Source of the DNA: Flavobacterium silvisoli
Lineage (GTDB): Bacteria > Bacteroidota > Bacteroidia > Flavobacteriales > Flavobacteriaceae
NCBI RefSeq assembly: GCF_004329815.1
Contig: NZ_SJPE01000005.1
Location: forward strand, 96,668 to 160,667
DNA: 64,000 bases
Reading direction: 5' to 3'
Below are positions 36,449 through 45,725 of this stretch, piece after piece (the stretch's first letter is position 1; every line of letters starts with the position of its first letter). Made by a program: the position numbers and the translations under genes. The notes beneath the pieces were generated by a model. It saw only the letters and a program-made list of their open reading frames with translations, did not search any database and was not told the origin of the DNA.

Positions 36449-38095
36449 TTGAGAAAGTTATTTTTTTGCTTCGGATTAGTACTCGGATTGATTCAAGGTC
36501 TTTCTGCCCAAAAATCATCACAAATAAATGTTGAGTATGCCGATTTTTCAGACATCAACCAAACCGAAATCCCGGATGCCTTGTTGTTACGCGGCAATGT
36601 AAGAGTGAGTCATGAAGGCGTAGTTTTTACTTGTAATAAGGCTTATTTTTTTCAAAAGGAAAACTACATCAAAGCATTTGGCGATGTACAAATGGTTCAA
36701 GGCGATACTCTTTTTTTAAACAGTAAATATGCCGAATACAATGGCAAAGTAAAGCAGGCTTTCGCTACCGGAAATGTGGTCATGCGCTCACCCGAAGCCA
36801 CTTTAGTAACTGATACCATCAACTTTGACCGAAATGTTCAGGAAGCTTTTTACAACTCCTTCGGAACGATTACCAACAAAGAGAACACGCTGAAAAGCAA
36901 GTCGGGTCGCTATTATGCCAAAGAGAAAAAATTTCGCTTCCTGACAGCAGTTACCATCACCAATCCTAAGTACACTATCAAGTCAAATCATTTGGATTAT
37001 TACACCAACTCGGGGCATTCTTATCTGTTTGGTCCTTCGACCATAACCAGTAAAGAAAATTACATTTATACCGAAAAAGGATTTTACGACACTAAAAAGA
37101 ACTTGGCTCATTTTCTGCGTAAATCTTACATCAAATACAAAGACCGAAGGATTGAAGGCGACAGTTTGTACTATGACCGAAACCGGGAATATGCTTCGGC
37201 TACCAACAATGTAAAAATTACCGATTCTATCAACAAAGGGCTCATTAAAGGCCATTATGCGGAAATTTTCCGCAATCTCAAAAAGCAAACCGATTCCATC
37301 ATGATTACCAAAAGAGCCGTGGCTATCACTTTGGTTGAACAGGATTCGATGTACGTTCACGGCAAAAAAATGCTCATTACCGGAAAGCCCGGTGAACGCA
37401 TCGTGCGCGGATTCAAAAATGTACGCTTTTACAAAACAGACATGAGCGGAAAATGCGATTCTATTCATTCTGACCAAAAGAAAGCCTTAACCAAGCTCAT
37501 CGGAAAACCCATACTCTGGAATTACGACAACCAAATGACCGGAGATGTAATGCATCTCATTGGCAACAACAAAACAGAAAAACTCGACTCTCTCAAAGTA
37601 CTGAACAATGCTTTTATTGTTTCTAAAGACACTTTAGGCACCGGTTACAATCAGGTAAAAGGGCAAAATCTGTACGGAAAATTCAAAGACAACAAACTCT
37701 ATGAAGTAGATGTAATTAAGAATACTGAAGTCGTCTATTATATGCGAAACGACCAACACGAACTGATTGGCATCAACAAAAATGTGAGCAGTAAAATCAA
37801 CATGACTTTAGACAAAAACACTATTGACACCATCACTTTTTTCAATACTGTTGACGGAGATATTTATCCTGAAAAAGATTTGCCAGAAAATGCCAGAAAG
37901 CTTCGGGGGTTCATTTGGCGCGGAGACGAACGCATAAAATCCAAAGACGACATTTTTCCTCCTGAAGAAAACGAATTGGATGCCAAAATACAAGCCCAAA
38001 GAAAAGCAGAAATGGCCAAAGAAGATAAGCCATTGACTCCGCGAAAAGAAACATTGGATTACGACAAAAACAACCCAAAACCGGTAGTGAAGTAA
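36449..38095 (+). CDS. OstA/LptA-like lipopolysaccharide-transport domain protein
   Basis: The 548-residue exported protein starts at TTG with signal peptide MRKLFFCFGLVLGLIQGLSA. Residues ~25-330 read as OstA-like beta-jellyroll repeats ('ALLLRGNVRVSHEGVVFTCNKAYFF', 'YAEYNGKVKQAFATGNVVMRS', 'IEGDSLYYDRNREYASATNNVKITDS'). Such long OstA-domain proteins in Bacteroidetes are thought to be periplasmic LPS-bridge components related to LptA/LptD N-terminal regions. It lacks the LptD barrel. The C-terminal ~60 residues are charged. No in-frame ATG fits a signal peptide better. It is followed by an aminotransferase after two bases. Confidence 0.85.
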   Translation: MRKLFFCFGLVLGLIQGLSAQKSSQINVEYADFSDINQTEIPDALLLRGNVRVSHEGVVFTCNKAYFFQKENYIKAFGDVQMVQGDTLFLNSKYAEYNGKVKQAFATGNVVMRSPEATLVTDTINFDRNVQEAFYNSFGTITNKENTLKSKSGRYYAKEKKFRFLTAVTITNPKYTIKSNHLDYYTNSGHSYLFGPSTITSKENYIYTEKGFYDTKKNLAHFLRKSYIKYKDRRIEGDSLYYDRNREYASATNNVKITDSINKGLIKGHYAEIFRNLKKQTDSIMITKRAVAITLVEQDSMYVHGKKMLITGKPGERIVRGFKNVRFYKTDMSGKCDSIHSDQKKALTKLIGKPILWNYDNQMTGDVMHLIGNNKTEKLDSLKVLNNAFIVSKDTLGTGYNQVKGQNLYGKFKDNKLYEVDVIKNTEVVYYMRNDQHELIGINKNVSSKINMTLDKNTIDTITFFNTVDGDIYPEKDLPENARKLRGFIWRGDERIKSKDDIFPPEENELDAKIQAQRKAEMAKEDKPLTPRKETLDYDKNNPKPVVK

Positions 38096-38097
38096 TA

Positions 38098-39303
38098 ATG
38101 ATGAAAGAAGATTTTTTAAAATACCAGGCCCAAACCTCTCCTTACCCGTTGGGGATGGAAGTTTCCTACGCTAAGGGTTCCTATATCTACGATACCAACA
38201 ACAAAAAATACCTGGACTTTGTGGCCGGAGTTTCCGCCTGTAGTTTAGGACATCAAAATCAAAGAGTAAATCAAGCCATCAAAGACCAGTTAGACAAATA
38301 TTCCCATGTTATGGTTTATGGCGAATATGCGCAACACCCGGCAGTGGCTTACTGCAAATTATTGGTTGAAAATCTCCATCCTTCACTAAACAAAGTATAC
38401 TTAGTCAATTCGGGCACTGAAGCTACTGAAGGCGCATTAAAATTGGTGCGTCGTGTAACCGGCAGAAGCCAACTGATTTCCTGTCACAATGCCTACCACG
38501 GCAATACCATGGGTTCTATGAGCGTGATGGGATTTGAAGAACGCAAACAAATCTTTCGTCCGCTGATTCCCGATGTAGATTTCATTACCTTTAACAATGA
38601 AGAAGATATTCAAAAAATAACCACCAAAACAGCCGGAATCATTCTGGAAAGCATTCAGGGTGGTGCGGGGTTCATAGAGCCTAAAAATGATTTTTTGGCC
38701 AAAATCAAAAAACGCTGTGAGGAAGTTGGTGCGTTATTGATTGTTGATGAAATTCAACCCGGATTCGGAAGAACCGGAAAGCTATTTGGTTACGAAAACT
38801 ACAACGTTGTCCCTGATGTGGTCATAATAGGTAAAGGTATGGCAGGCGGAATGCCTGTTGGCGGCTTCATTGCCAACGAAAAACATATGGATTTATTGAG
38901 CCATGATCCGAAATTAGGACACATTACTACATTTGGCGGACATCCTGTCATTGCGGCAGCCTGTTTGGCTACTTTGGAAGAAATACTTGAAAAAGACTAC
39001 ATTTCACAATCTTTAGCCAAAGAAAAACTTTTCCGGGAGCTATTGGTACACCCTTTGATAAAGGAAGTGAGAGGAAGAGGACTGATGTTGGCAGCCATGA
39101 CCGACGACCCTGAAATTACCAACAAAGTAATTTTTAAATGTCAAGACAAAGGATTGATTTTATTTTGGTTGTTGTTTGAAGTTTGCGCCATCAGAATTAC
39201 TCCCCCATTAACCCTATCCGAAGACGAAATCAGAGAAGGCTGTGCCATCATCATCGAGGCAATGGATGAATTGATGAATGAAGAATTAAGATTAACGAAT
39301 TAA
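38098..39303 (+). CDS. Class III PLP-dependent aminotransferase (aspartate aminotransferase family)
   Basis: The 401-residue enzyme shows class III motifs: 'YIYDTNNKKYLDFVAGVSACSLGHQN' early, 'LVNSGTEATEGALKL' (PLP phosphate loop), 'AYHGNTMGS', 'IILESIQGGAGF', 'LLIVDEIQPGFGRTGKLF' with the PLP-binding Asp, and the PLP lysine in 'VVIIGKGMAGGMP' near 250. Typical substrates are acetylornithine, 4-aminobutyrate or omega-amino acids; the exact one cannot be read off. It follows the OstA-like gene by two bases, so they share a transcript, with no evident functional link. Confidence 0.9.
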   Translation: MMKEDFLKYQAQTSPYPLGMEVSYAKGSYIYDTNNKKYLDFVAGVSACSLGHQNQRVNQAIKDQLDKYSHVMVYGEYAQHPAVAYCKLLVENLHPSLNKVYLVNSGTEATEGALKLVRRVTGRSQLISCHNAYHGNTMGSMSVMGFEERKQIFRPLIPDVDFITFNNEEDIQKITTKTAGIILESIQGGAGFIEPKNDFLAKIKKRCEEVGALLIVDEIQPGFGRTGKLFGYENYNVVPDVVIIGKGMAGGMPVGGFIANEKHMDLLSHDPKLGHITTFGGHPVIAAACLATLEEILEKDYISQSLAKEKLFRELLVHPLIKEVRGRGLMLAAMTDDPEITNKVIFKCQDKGLILFWLLFEVCAIRITPPLTLSEDEIREGCAIIIEAMDELMNEELRLTN

Positions 39304-39455
39304 GATTGCAGATTTTTTACTTCTAAAATCAAAAATCGTCAATCATCAATCACAAATCAATTGTTAATTAAATTGTTTACAACAATACCGACAATTATTA
39401 AAAAAAGCACTGCGTTTCCCTAATTTTATTAAGGATAATTTTAAACCCTACTGTT

Positions 39456-40856
39456 ATGCACCTGGATCACGACGAAGAAGACTACAACTTATCCTTATCG
39501 AAATTTGAATCGATGTTGAAAACCAACAAAGTGTTCTTTTTCGACTCTGAGGAATTCGAGGAAATCATCCTGCATTACCTTGATATGGGCAAAGCAACTT
39601 TGGCTAAAAAAGCATTGAAGTTAGGATTAGAACAACACCCTAAATCGACCGGATTAAAATTAGTTCAGGTTGAAATGTTGGTGTATGATGACAAACTGGA
39701 TCAGGCCGAAAAATTACTCAACGAATTGTACGCCATTGAGCCGACCAATGAAGAGATCTTCATCCAAAAAGCCAATATTTATTCCAAAAGAGACCAGCAT
39801 GACAAAGCAGTAGAATTTTTGCAAACAGCTCTAAAATATACCGAAGACCATGCCGATGTATACAATTTAATGGGCATGGAATATCTTTTTATGGACAATT
39901 TAGAGTTGGCCAAAGAGAGTTTTATCAAATGTTTGGAAGAAGACATAGAAGACCAATCAGCCTTATATAACGTAGTATACTGTTTTGAGTTTTTAGACCA
40001 AAATGCAGAAGCTATTGAATATCTGAAAAAATACATTGACAGAAATCCGTACAGTGAAATTGCCTGGCATCAGTCGGGCCGCTTATACTATGGGCTCAAA
40101 GAATACGAAATGGCTGCGACTTCTTTCGAATTAGCTTCTTATATAGATGAAGAATTCATCGGAGCTTATATGGAAAGAGGAAAAGCTTTGGAGCGATTAA
40201 AAAAATACCAGGAGGCAATTGAAAGCTACAAACGCACTATCGAATTAGACGATCCCACCTCATATGCCTTGCTTCGCATCGGGAAATGCTATGAAAAACT
40301 GGGAAACAAAGTAGAAGCCTTAAAATATTTCAACAAAACAGTACATGAAGACCCGCTTTTAGACAAAGGTTGGATTGCGATAACCGATTATTATGTACGC
40401 CAAAAAAACTTCCAAAAAGCTCTGTACTACGTAAACAAAGCATTAGCTATTGACGATCAAAACCGCTTGTATTGGAAACGATTTGCGACCATCAACAAAG
40501 CCATGAACTTGTTGGAAGAAGCCGAATTCGGGTACCGAAAAGCCGTTGAATTCGGAGATTACCAATTAGATACCTGGTTGTTTTGGGTTGACATCATGAA
40601 AGACTTGGGTGAATTCAATAATGCCATATTAACTTTATTACAAGCTGCTGAGTATTTCCCTGAAGAATATGAAGTAGAATACCGCTTAGCCGGATTTTAT
40701 TTTATGCTGAATGAAGAAGAAAAAGCTAAGTTTCATTTGAGCAACGGTTTGCGTTTGAATTACAAACACCACACCATTATAACCGACTTATTTCCTTCTG
40801 TTTGGGAGCGAAAATCGGTGCAGGATTATATTAGCAAACATCAAAAACCAGAATAA
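39456..40856 (+). CDS. Tetratricopeptide-repeat protein
   Basis: The 466-residue cytoplasmic protein (no signal peptide) consists of about 11 TPR-like helix pairs from ~30 to 450. Clear units include 'EIFIQKANIYSKRDQHDKAVEFLQTAL', 'DVYNLMGMEYLFMDNLELAKESFIKCL' and 'YALLRIGKCYEKLGNKVEALKYFNKTV' regions. The N-terminus is acidic. It is a protein-interaction scaffold of unknown partner. It is directly followed by aroE with no gap (TAA then ATG), so the two are translationally linked. Confidence 0.9.
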   Translation: MHLDHDEEDYNLSLSKFESMLKTNKVFFFDSEEFEEIILHYLDMGKATLAKKALKLGLEQHPKSTGLKLVQVEMLVYDDKLDQAEKLLNELYAIEPTNEEIFIQKANIYSKRDQHDKAVEFLQTALKYTEDHADVYNLMGMEYLFMDNLELAKESFIKCLEEDIEDQSALYNVVYCFEFLDQNAEAIEYLKKYIDRNPYSEIAWHQSGRLYYGLKEYEMAATSFELASYIDEEFIGAYMERGKALERLKKYQEAIESYKRTIELDDPTSYALLRIGKCYEKLGNKVEALKYFNKTVHEDPLLDKGWIAITDYYVRQKNFQKALYYVNKALAIDDQNRLYWKRFATINKAMNLLEEAEFGYRKAVEFGDYQLDTWLFWVDIMKDLGEFNNAILTLLQAAEYFPEEYEVEYRLAGFYFMLNEEEKAKFHLSNGLRLNYKHHTIITDLFPSVWERKSVQDYISKHQKPE

Positions 40857-41597
40857 ATGTCGAGAAGACAGTATGGTCTAATCGGAAAAAATATTTCCTA
40901 TTCATTTTCCAAAAAGTATTTCACAGAGAAATTTGCTTTAGGGAATTTGGTGGATTGTACTTATGATAATTTCGACATTCCTACTATCGAAGATTTCCCG
41001 GCAGTTATTGCAAACAATCCCGATTTAAAAGGGCTAAATGTGACCATCCCTTACAAGGAAACCATCATTCCTTATTTGGCAAAATTGTCGAAAAATGCAG
41101 CTCAAATCGGAGCCGTTAATGTCATTCGGTTTACCAAAAAAGGAAGACTGAAAGGTTACAATACAGACTATTACGGATTTATGAAATCGTTGGAACCGCT
41201 ATTGCAACCTCATCACAAAAAAGCATTGATTCTCGGTACCGGCGGGGCTGCCAAAGCAGTAGCATTCGCCTTAGACAAACTTGGAATCCTGTATACTTTT
41301 GTATCGCGTGAATCTAAAGAAGGCATGATTGATTACGACCGAATCAATGCAACCACTTTTGACAATTATCACATTATCATCAATTGCACGCCTTTGGGCA
41401 CCAGTCCCAATACTAAGGAATTCCCTCCTCTCCCATATGCTTTTTTTACTGATAGACACATTGCTTTTGATTTGATTTACAATCCCGAAGAAACACAGTT
41501 TCTCAGGAAAGCTAAAAAGAAAGGAGCTGTTACCAAGAATGGCTACGAAATGTTAGTCCTACAGGCTGAAAAAGCTTGGAAAATCTGGAATAAATAA
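40857..41597 (+). CDS. aroE: Shikimate dehydrogenase
   Basis: The 246-residue enzyme has the substrate motif 'GKNISYSFSKKYFTEKF' (SxS near 15-17), 'GLNVTIPYKETII' with catalytic Lys near 67, 'GAVNVIRF', 'GYNTDYYGFM' with the catalytic Asp, and the NADP loop 'ILGTGGAAKAVAFAL' near 125. It reduces 3-dehydroshikimate to shikimate. It is on the short side (E. coli 272), which is normal for Bacteroidetes. It abuts the TPR gene and precedes rlmH by eight bases. Confidence 0.95.
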   Translation: MSRRQYGLIGKNISYSFSKKYFTEKFALGNLVDCTYDNFDIPTIEDFPAVIANNPDLKGLNVTIPYKETIIPYLAKLSKNAAQIGAVNVIRFTKKGRLKGYNTDYYGFMKSLEPLLQPHHKKALILGTGGAAKAVAFALDKLGILYTFVSRESKEGMIDYDRINATTFDNYHIIINCTPLGTSPNTKEFPPLPYAFFTDRHIAFDLIYNPEETQFLRKAKKKGAVTKNGYEMLVLQAEKAWKIWNK

Positions 41598-41605
41598 TCA
41601 ACCGA

Positions 41606-42079
41606 ATGAACATCAAACTTCTCGCAATCGGCAAAACCGACAATAAAGCACTCCAAACCCTGATTGAGGATTATACCAAAAGACTATCGTTTTACATTAA
41701 GTTCGATTTAGAAATTATTCCGGACATCAAGAATGTAAAGCATTTATCTGAAAACCAGCAAAAAGAAAAAGAAGGAGAATTGATTTTGGGCAAACTCACC
41801 CCAACTGATCAATTAATCTTGTTGGACGAAAACGGAAGCACTTTTTCCAGCGTCGGTTTTTCTGATTATTTGCAAAAGAAAATGAATTCGGGAACCAAGA
41901 CATTAGTGTTCGTTATCGGAGGCCCGTACGGTTTTAGTCAGGAAGTATACCAAAAAGCTCAAGGCAAAATTTCGCTTTCATTAATGACCTTTTCGCATCA
42001 GATGGTACGTTTGTTTTTTATAGAACAGTTGTATCGCGGTTTTACCATTTTGCGCAACGAGCCATACCATCATCAGTAA
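41606..42079 (+). CDS. rlmH: 23S rRNA (pseudouridine-1915-N3)-methyltransferase RlmH
   Basis: The 157-residue SPOUT enzyme has 'NIKLLAIGKTDNKALQTLIEDYTKRL', 'LILLDENGSTFSS', 'LVFVIGGPYGFS' (SAM-binding) and the characteristic C-terminus 'YRGFTILRNEPYHHQ'. It methylates pseudouridine 1915 in helix 69 of the 23S rRNA in assembled 70S ribosomes. Length matches (E. coli 155). It is co-directional with aroE. Confidence 0.96.
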   Translation: MNIKLLAIGKTDNKALQTLIEDYTKRLSFYIKFDLEIIPDIKNVKHLSENQQKEKEGELILGKLTPTDQLILLDENGSTFSSVGFSDYLQKKMNSGTKTLVFVIGGPYGFSQEVYQKAQGKISLSLMTFSHQMVRLFFIEQLYRGFTILRNEPYHHQ

Positions 42080-42107
42080 AACGTTCTGCCACAGCACTTG
42101 TGATATA

Positions 42108-42743
42108 CTAATAAATATATTCCTTACCGTGATTTATAAGCACTCCTTTTTTGGTAATCACTAAATTTTTAAGGAACAACTTATCCTGAATGTATTTGTC
42201 GAAACTCAGTTTTTTACTGAAACAAAAGGTAACTGTTGACGGCACTTCTTTTAAAGAATCATTTAAAAAAACCGCCAATTGTTCTTTTGAAAAAACTTCA
42301 TCTTTATATCTCACCAGATTATTTTCATCAAAGGTAATCACGGTTGCATTCCCATCAGGTTTTTCGTATTGGTATCTTATTTTGGTAAATGGCAAAAAAG
42401 CCATCCGTTTCTTAGTAGTATCGGTGTAAGTAAAATAATTCTCCGATGTTTCGCTTTTGTGCACACTTCCTTCTTTTTTGTTCTGAAGTTTTTTGATTTC
42501 GGGAATGACTAAACGCAACGGCAATCGTTTATCAATATTAAACAACCAATTAGTAGAGCTTATAGAATTCTTGCGGTTAACTTCAATCAAGGTATCTTTT
42601 TCTTCGGTTTTAAAGAAAAAGTAAATTGGGGAATGGTCCTGCACGTCAGCCACTACTGTTTCACCAGCCATGGGCAGCAATACTTCCTTATTTTGACAGG
42701 AAAACAGAAAAAAACAAATTCCGGCTACAATGATTTTTTTCAT
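42108..42743 (-). CDS. Lipoprotein of unknown function coupled to folP
   Basis: I start at ATG 42743, which overlaps the folP stop by four bases (ATGA), instead of the longer frame. The 211-residue protein then begins MKKIIVAGICFFLFSC with Cys 16 as lipidation site. The rest contains a mixed strand-rich domain ('SPIYFFFKTEEKDTLIEVN', 'TKIRYQYEKPDGNATVITFDE'). No family is recognised. Its coupling to dihydropteroate synthase probably reflects operon arrangement, not function. Confidence 0.75.
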   Translation of the reverse strand: MKKIIVAGICFFLFSCQNKEVLLPMAGETVVADVQDHSPIYFFFKTEEKDTLIEVNRKNSISSTNWLFNIDKRLPLRLVIPEIKKLQNKKEGSVHKSETSENYFTYTDTTKKRMAFLPFTKIRYQYEKPDGNATVITFDENNLVRYKDEVFSKEQLAVFLNDSLKEVPSTVTFCFSKKLSFDKYIQDKLFLKNLVITKKGVLINHGKEYIY

Positions 42744-43558
42744 AATTGAGATACTAATTTTATGCATTCAACAGCTTCTTTTACATCATGCACTCTTAAA
42801 ATATTAGCTCCTTTTTGCAGAGCAATGGTATTCAGAACCGAAGTCCCGTTAAGGGCTAATTCAGCTGAAGTATTTAATGTTTTATAAATCATAGACTTTC
42901 GGGAAACGCCAACCAAAACAGGCAATTCCAAAGACTGAAACAACTCTAAATTCCCCAATAGTTCAAAATTTTGTTCCAATGTTTTAGCAAAACCAAATCC
43001 GGGATCCACGATGATATCATTAATTCCGAAACTTCGGGCCTGAGCTATTTTTTCAGAAAAATAAAATAAAACGTCTTTAGTAATATTGTTATATTCCGTA
43101 AGGCTCTGCATGCTTTGCGGCGTACCTCTCATGTGCATCATGATGTAAGGTACTTGCAACTCGGCAACGGTTTTGAACATGTTTTCGTCTAAATTTCCGG
43201 CAGCAATATCGTTAATGATACAGGCTCCGTTTTCAATCGCTGCCCTGGCTACTTTGGCACGAAACGTATCAACCGAAATTAAGGTTTCGGGAAACTCCTT
43301 GAGCACCATTTTGAGCACAGGCAATAAACGATTGATTTCTTCGTCTTCAGAAACAAACTCGGCACTGGGCTTACTGGAATATGCTCCTATGTCGACAAAA
43401 GTAGCTCCTTGAATCAACATTTTTTCTACCTGAGAAAGAATGGCATTTTCGTCAGCATATTTGCCTCCGTCGTAAAACGAATTGGGCGTTGCATTCAGTA
43501 TTCCCATAACTTTGGGAACAGACAAATCTATCAGGTTTCCGAGGCAATTAATGGTCAT
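42740..43558 (-). CDS. folP: Dihydropteroate synthase
   Basis: The 272-residue TIM barrel contains the DHPS motifs 'PKVMGILNATPNSFYDGG' with the N-loop Asn near 23, 'GATFVDIGAYSSKPS' (loop with pterin/pABA contacts), 'ISVDTFRAKVARAAIENGACIINDIA', 'YIMMHMRGTPQSM', 'DIIVDPGFGFAKT' and 'VLVGVSRKSMI'. It condenses 6-hydroxymethyl-pterin pyrophosphate with pABA in folate synthesis, the sulfonamide target. It is divergent from the DUF1599 gene and coupled to a lipoprotein gene downstream. Confidence 0.96.
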   Translation of the reverse strand: MTINCLGNLIDLSVPKVMGILNATPNSFYDGGKYADENAILSQVEKMLIQGATFVDIGAYSSKPSAEFVSEDEEINRLLPVLKMVLKEFPETLISVDTFRAKVARAAIENGACIINDIAAGNLDENMFKTVAELQVPYIMMHMRGTPQSMQSLTEYNNITKDVLFYFSEKIAQARSFGINDIIVDPGFGFAKTLEQNFELLGNLELFQSLELPVLVGVSRKSMIYKTLNTSAELALNGTSVLNTIALQKGANILRVHDVKEAVECIKLVSQL

Positions 43559-43668
43559 TGGTATTTTAACTTAGTTATAAGATTTAGTCCTTTGTACTTC
43601 AATCTTTATTCTTTACTTTTGACACGAACCCATTGGGACGAATCGTACGCGAGTAAAAAAATTTGATA

Positions 43669-43676
43669 CAAAGATA
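43669..43676 (-). promoter_or_regulatory. -7 box for folP
   Basis: Minus strand TATCTTTG, 111 bases before folP; this would place the start of transcription within the divergent intergenic gap. Confidence 0.4.
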
Positions 43677-43683
43677 CACTGAA

Positions 43684-44229
43684 ATGAGTAATACTTCTCA
43701 GGAATATGATAAGGTTATCGCTATTTGCCGACAACTTTTCAGCAATAAAATGAAAGACTACGGAAGTGCTTGGCGCATATTGAGATTACCCTCACTAACC
43801 GATCAGATTTTCATCAAAGCACAACGCATCCGCAGCTTGCAACAAAACCAAACCCGCAAAGTTGACGAAGACGAAACCGGTGAATTTATCGGAATCATCA
43901 ATTACTGCATTATGGCGCTTATTCAACTCGATTTAGGCGTAGTAGACCAACCCGATTTAGACGTTGCAAAAGCCGTAGAGTTGTATGACGCCAAGGTTGC
44001 TTTGACCAAATCATTGATGGAAGCCAAAAATCACGACTATGGAGAAGCATGGAGAGAAATGCGCGTGAGTTCCCTAACCGATTTGATTTTACAAAAACTG
44101 CTTCGTGTAAAGCAAATTGAAGACAATCAAGGTAAAACTTTGGTTTCAGAAGGCATAGATGCCAATTACCAAGACATGATTAATTACTCCGTTTTTGCGT
44201 TGATTTTGATGCAATTCGGGCAAAACTAA
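43684..44229 (+). CDS. DUF1599 protein (two-copy nucleotide-hydrolase-like domain)
   Basis: The start at ATG 43684 (MSNTS) is chosen over an upstream TTG that would overlap a folP promoter box. The 181-residue soluble protein is made of two similar halves: 'KMKDYGSAWRILRLPSLTDQIFIKAQRI' (~20-50) and 'KNHDYGEAWREMRVSSLTDLILQKLLRV' (~115-145), each with a D-Y-G-x-A-W-R motif. DUF1599 is common in Bacteroidetes and of unknown function; an all-helical NTP-pyrophosphohydrolase-like fold has been suggested. It starts a plus-strand run with the MauE-thioredoxin gene 10 bases downstream. Confidence 0.85.
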   Translation: MSNTSQEYDKVIAICRQLFSNKMKDYGSAWRILRLPSLTDQIFIKAQRIRSLQQNQTRKVDEDETGEFIGIINYCIMALIQLDLGVVDQPDLDVAKAVELYDAKVALTKSLMEAKNHDYGEAWREMRVSSLTDLILQKLLRVKQIEDNQGKTLVSEGIDANYQDMINYSVFALILMQFGQN

Positions 44230-44239
44230 TTTACAAGTT

Positions 44240-45328
44240 ATGAGTTTATCTAAAAACAATACTGCTCTGGGAATCCGAATCATCATTTCGTTCCTTTTCC
44301 TTTTATCAGCTGTGGCCAAATTATATCCATCGCCTTATTTTGCCATTTCAACTTTTGAAGTAAAGCAATTGTATCCCATGGGATTTTCGGAAGGTTTTGC
44401 GCCTTATTTTTCGAGAATATTAATCGGAATTGAATTTGCCTTGGGCTTTTTAATTTTACAAAAACACTTTTTGCGAAGCATTGTTATTCCGGGCACCATA
44501 TTACTATTGGCCGTATTTACAACACATTTAACCATAGTAACCATACAGGACGGCGGTAACTCCGGAAACTGTGGCTGTTTTGGGAGTTTGTTGCCCATGA
44601 CTCCGATAGAAGCTATCATTAAAAACGTAGTGGCCATGGCTTTGTTGGTTTGGTTGTTTGTCATTATGCCAAAATCTAATGAAAAGAAAGACAATTTTTG
44701 GGTACTGACATCTGTGACTTTTGCTTCAATCCTGGCATTATTCATGTTGGCTCCAATACAGCCGATGGAAAGCAAATTTTCAGTTTCCACCCCGGAGGAA
44801 AGTATTGTTGACACTGTAGCTGAAACGAGTGTTGATACAACTTCGGTTCAAATTGTGAAAGACACGCTGAAAAAAGCTGAAGCGCTAAAAAATGAAATCA
44901 AAACGGAAAGCAACGAACCTGAAAAGCACAAATCAGGCTATGCACAATATTTCGCCAATATTGATAAAGGCCGTAAAACCCTTTGCTTCTTTGTACCGGG
45001 TTGTGACCACTGTCGTGAAGCCGCCAAAGAGTTAACTGAAATGCGAAAAACCAATAAAAACTTCCCTGAGATTTACGTCATTTTCATGAATGAGGAAGCT
45101 GATTTAATTCCGGATTTTTTCAAATTTGCCGGTGCTGAATATCCTTATAAGATTATTGAAGTGATTCCGTTTTGGAAAGTTTTGGGATCGGGTAAAGATA
45201 CTCCTGGTGTAAAATATTTATGGAACGGAAACGAATACAAATACTATTGGGGAATTACAGATAACAAATTTGACCCGGTAGACTATCAAAAATTAATTCA
45301 GAAACCTTATTCAGAATTAAAAAAATAA
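44240..45328 (+). CDS. MauE/DoxX-like membrane domain fused to thioredoxin-like domain
   Basis: The 362-residue protein has four membrane segments in residues ~10-165 in the MauE/DoxX arrangement, with 'GGNSGNCGCFGSLLPMTPIEAI' holding a Cys-Gly-Cys near 113. A linker (~180-235) is acidic and probably extracytoplasmic. The C-terminal ~125 residues are a thioredoxin-like fold with CxxC motif 'PGCDHCREAA' (CDHC near 255). This is a membrane-to-periplasm disulfide-handling architecture, with the TM Cys pair relaying electrons to the CDHC site as the inferred mechanism. Two genes further is a TlpA-type thioredoxin. Partner proteins are unknown. Confidence 0.82.
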   Translation: MSLSKNNTALGIRIIISFLFLLSAVAKLYPSPYFAISTFEVKQLYPMGFSEGFAPYFSRILIGIEFALGFLILQKHFLRSIVIPGTILLLAVFTTHLTIVTIQDGGNSGNCGCFGSLLPMTPIEAIIKNVVAMALLVWLFVIMPKSNEKKDNFWVLTSVTFASILALFMLAPIQPMESKFSVSTPEESIVDTVAETSVDTTSVQIVKDTLKKAEALKNEIKTESNEPEKHKSGYAQYFANIDKGRKTLCFFVPGCDHCREAAKELTEMRKTNKNFPEIYVIFMNEEADLIPDFFKFAGAEYPYKIIEVIPFWKVLGSGKDTPGVKYLWNGNEYKYYWGITDNKFDPVDYQKLIQKPYSELKK

Positions 45329-45377
45329 TCCTACTTTGCTTATCATTTTGTATTTTAAACCATAAAAAACTTCACAT

Positions 45378-45698
45378 ATGATTAAGTATATCATGTCCCG
45401 AAAAATCAATGAACGAGGACTCATCGGCATTGGTTTGTGCATAGTAGTTTTCTTTGTTGGGCAGTATGTTTTGAATCACCTCTCAACGATGGAGCATCCG
45501 CCAATGGGAAACACTATCTGGATTATTCTGGGAAGTACTTTAGTATTTACATCAGCATTAGGAGTTGTTTTGATTCTGAAATACCTTTATGACACTAAGA
45601 AGCGCAAAGAAAGACGCGAACGAAAGAGAAAAAGTCACAAATTATATTACCTGAAAAACGGTAAGACAAAACAAGTGACGGATTCTGATTTAGAATAA
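45378..45698 (+). CDS. Small membrane protein of unknown function (106 aa)
   Basis: The 106-residue protein has two hydrophobic segments (~15-34, ~47-70) and a strongly basic tail ('KKRKERRERKRKSHKLYYL'). Either the first ATG or the ATG at 45393 (MSRKINE) could be the start. It sits between the MauE-thioredoxin and TlpA genes, 28 bases before the latter. No family recognised; the basic tail suggests a cytoplasmic face and membrane anchoring. Confidence 0.65.
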   Translation: MIKYIMSRKINERGLIGIGLCIVVFFVGQYVLNHLSTMEHPPMGNTIWIILGSTLVFTSALGVVLILKYLYDTKKRKERRERKRKSHKLYYLKNGKTKQVTDSDLE

Positions 45699-45725
45699 CC
45701 CCTATTTTCCCAAACAAACAAAAAA

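Noticed and set aside
36983..37477. 164-residue open frame antisense to the OstA-like gene
   Set aside because: Repetitive hydrophobic and phenylalanine-rich shadow of the beta-repeat coding sequence.
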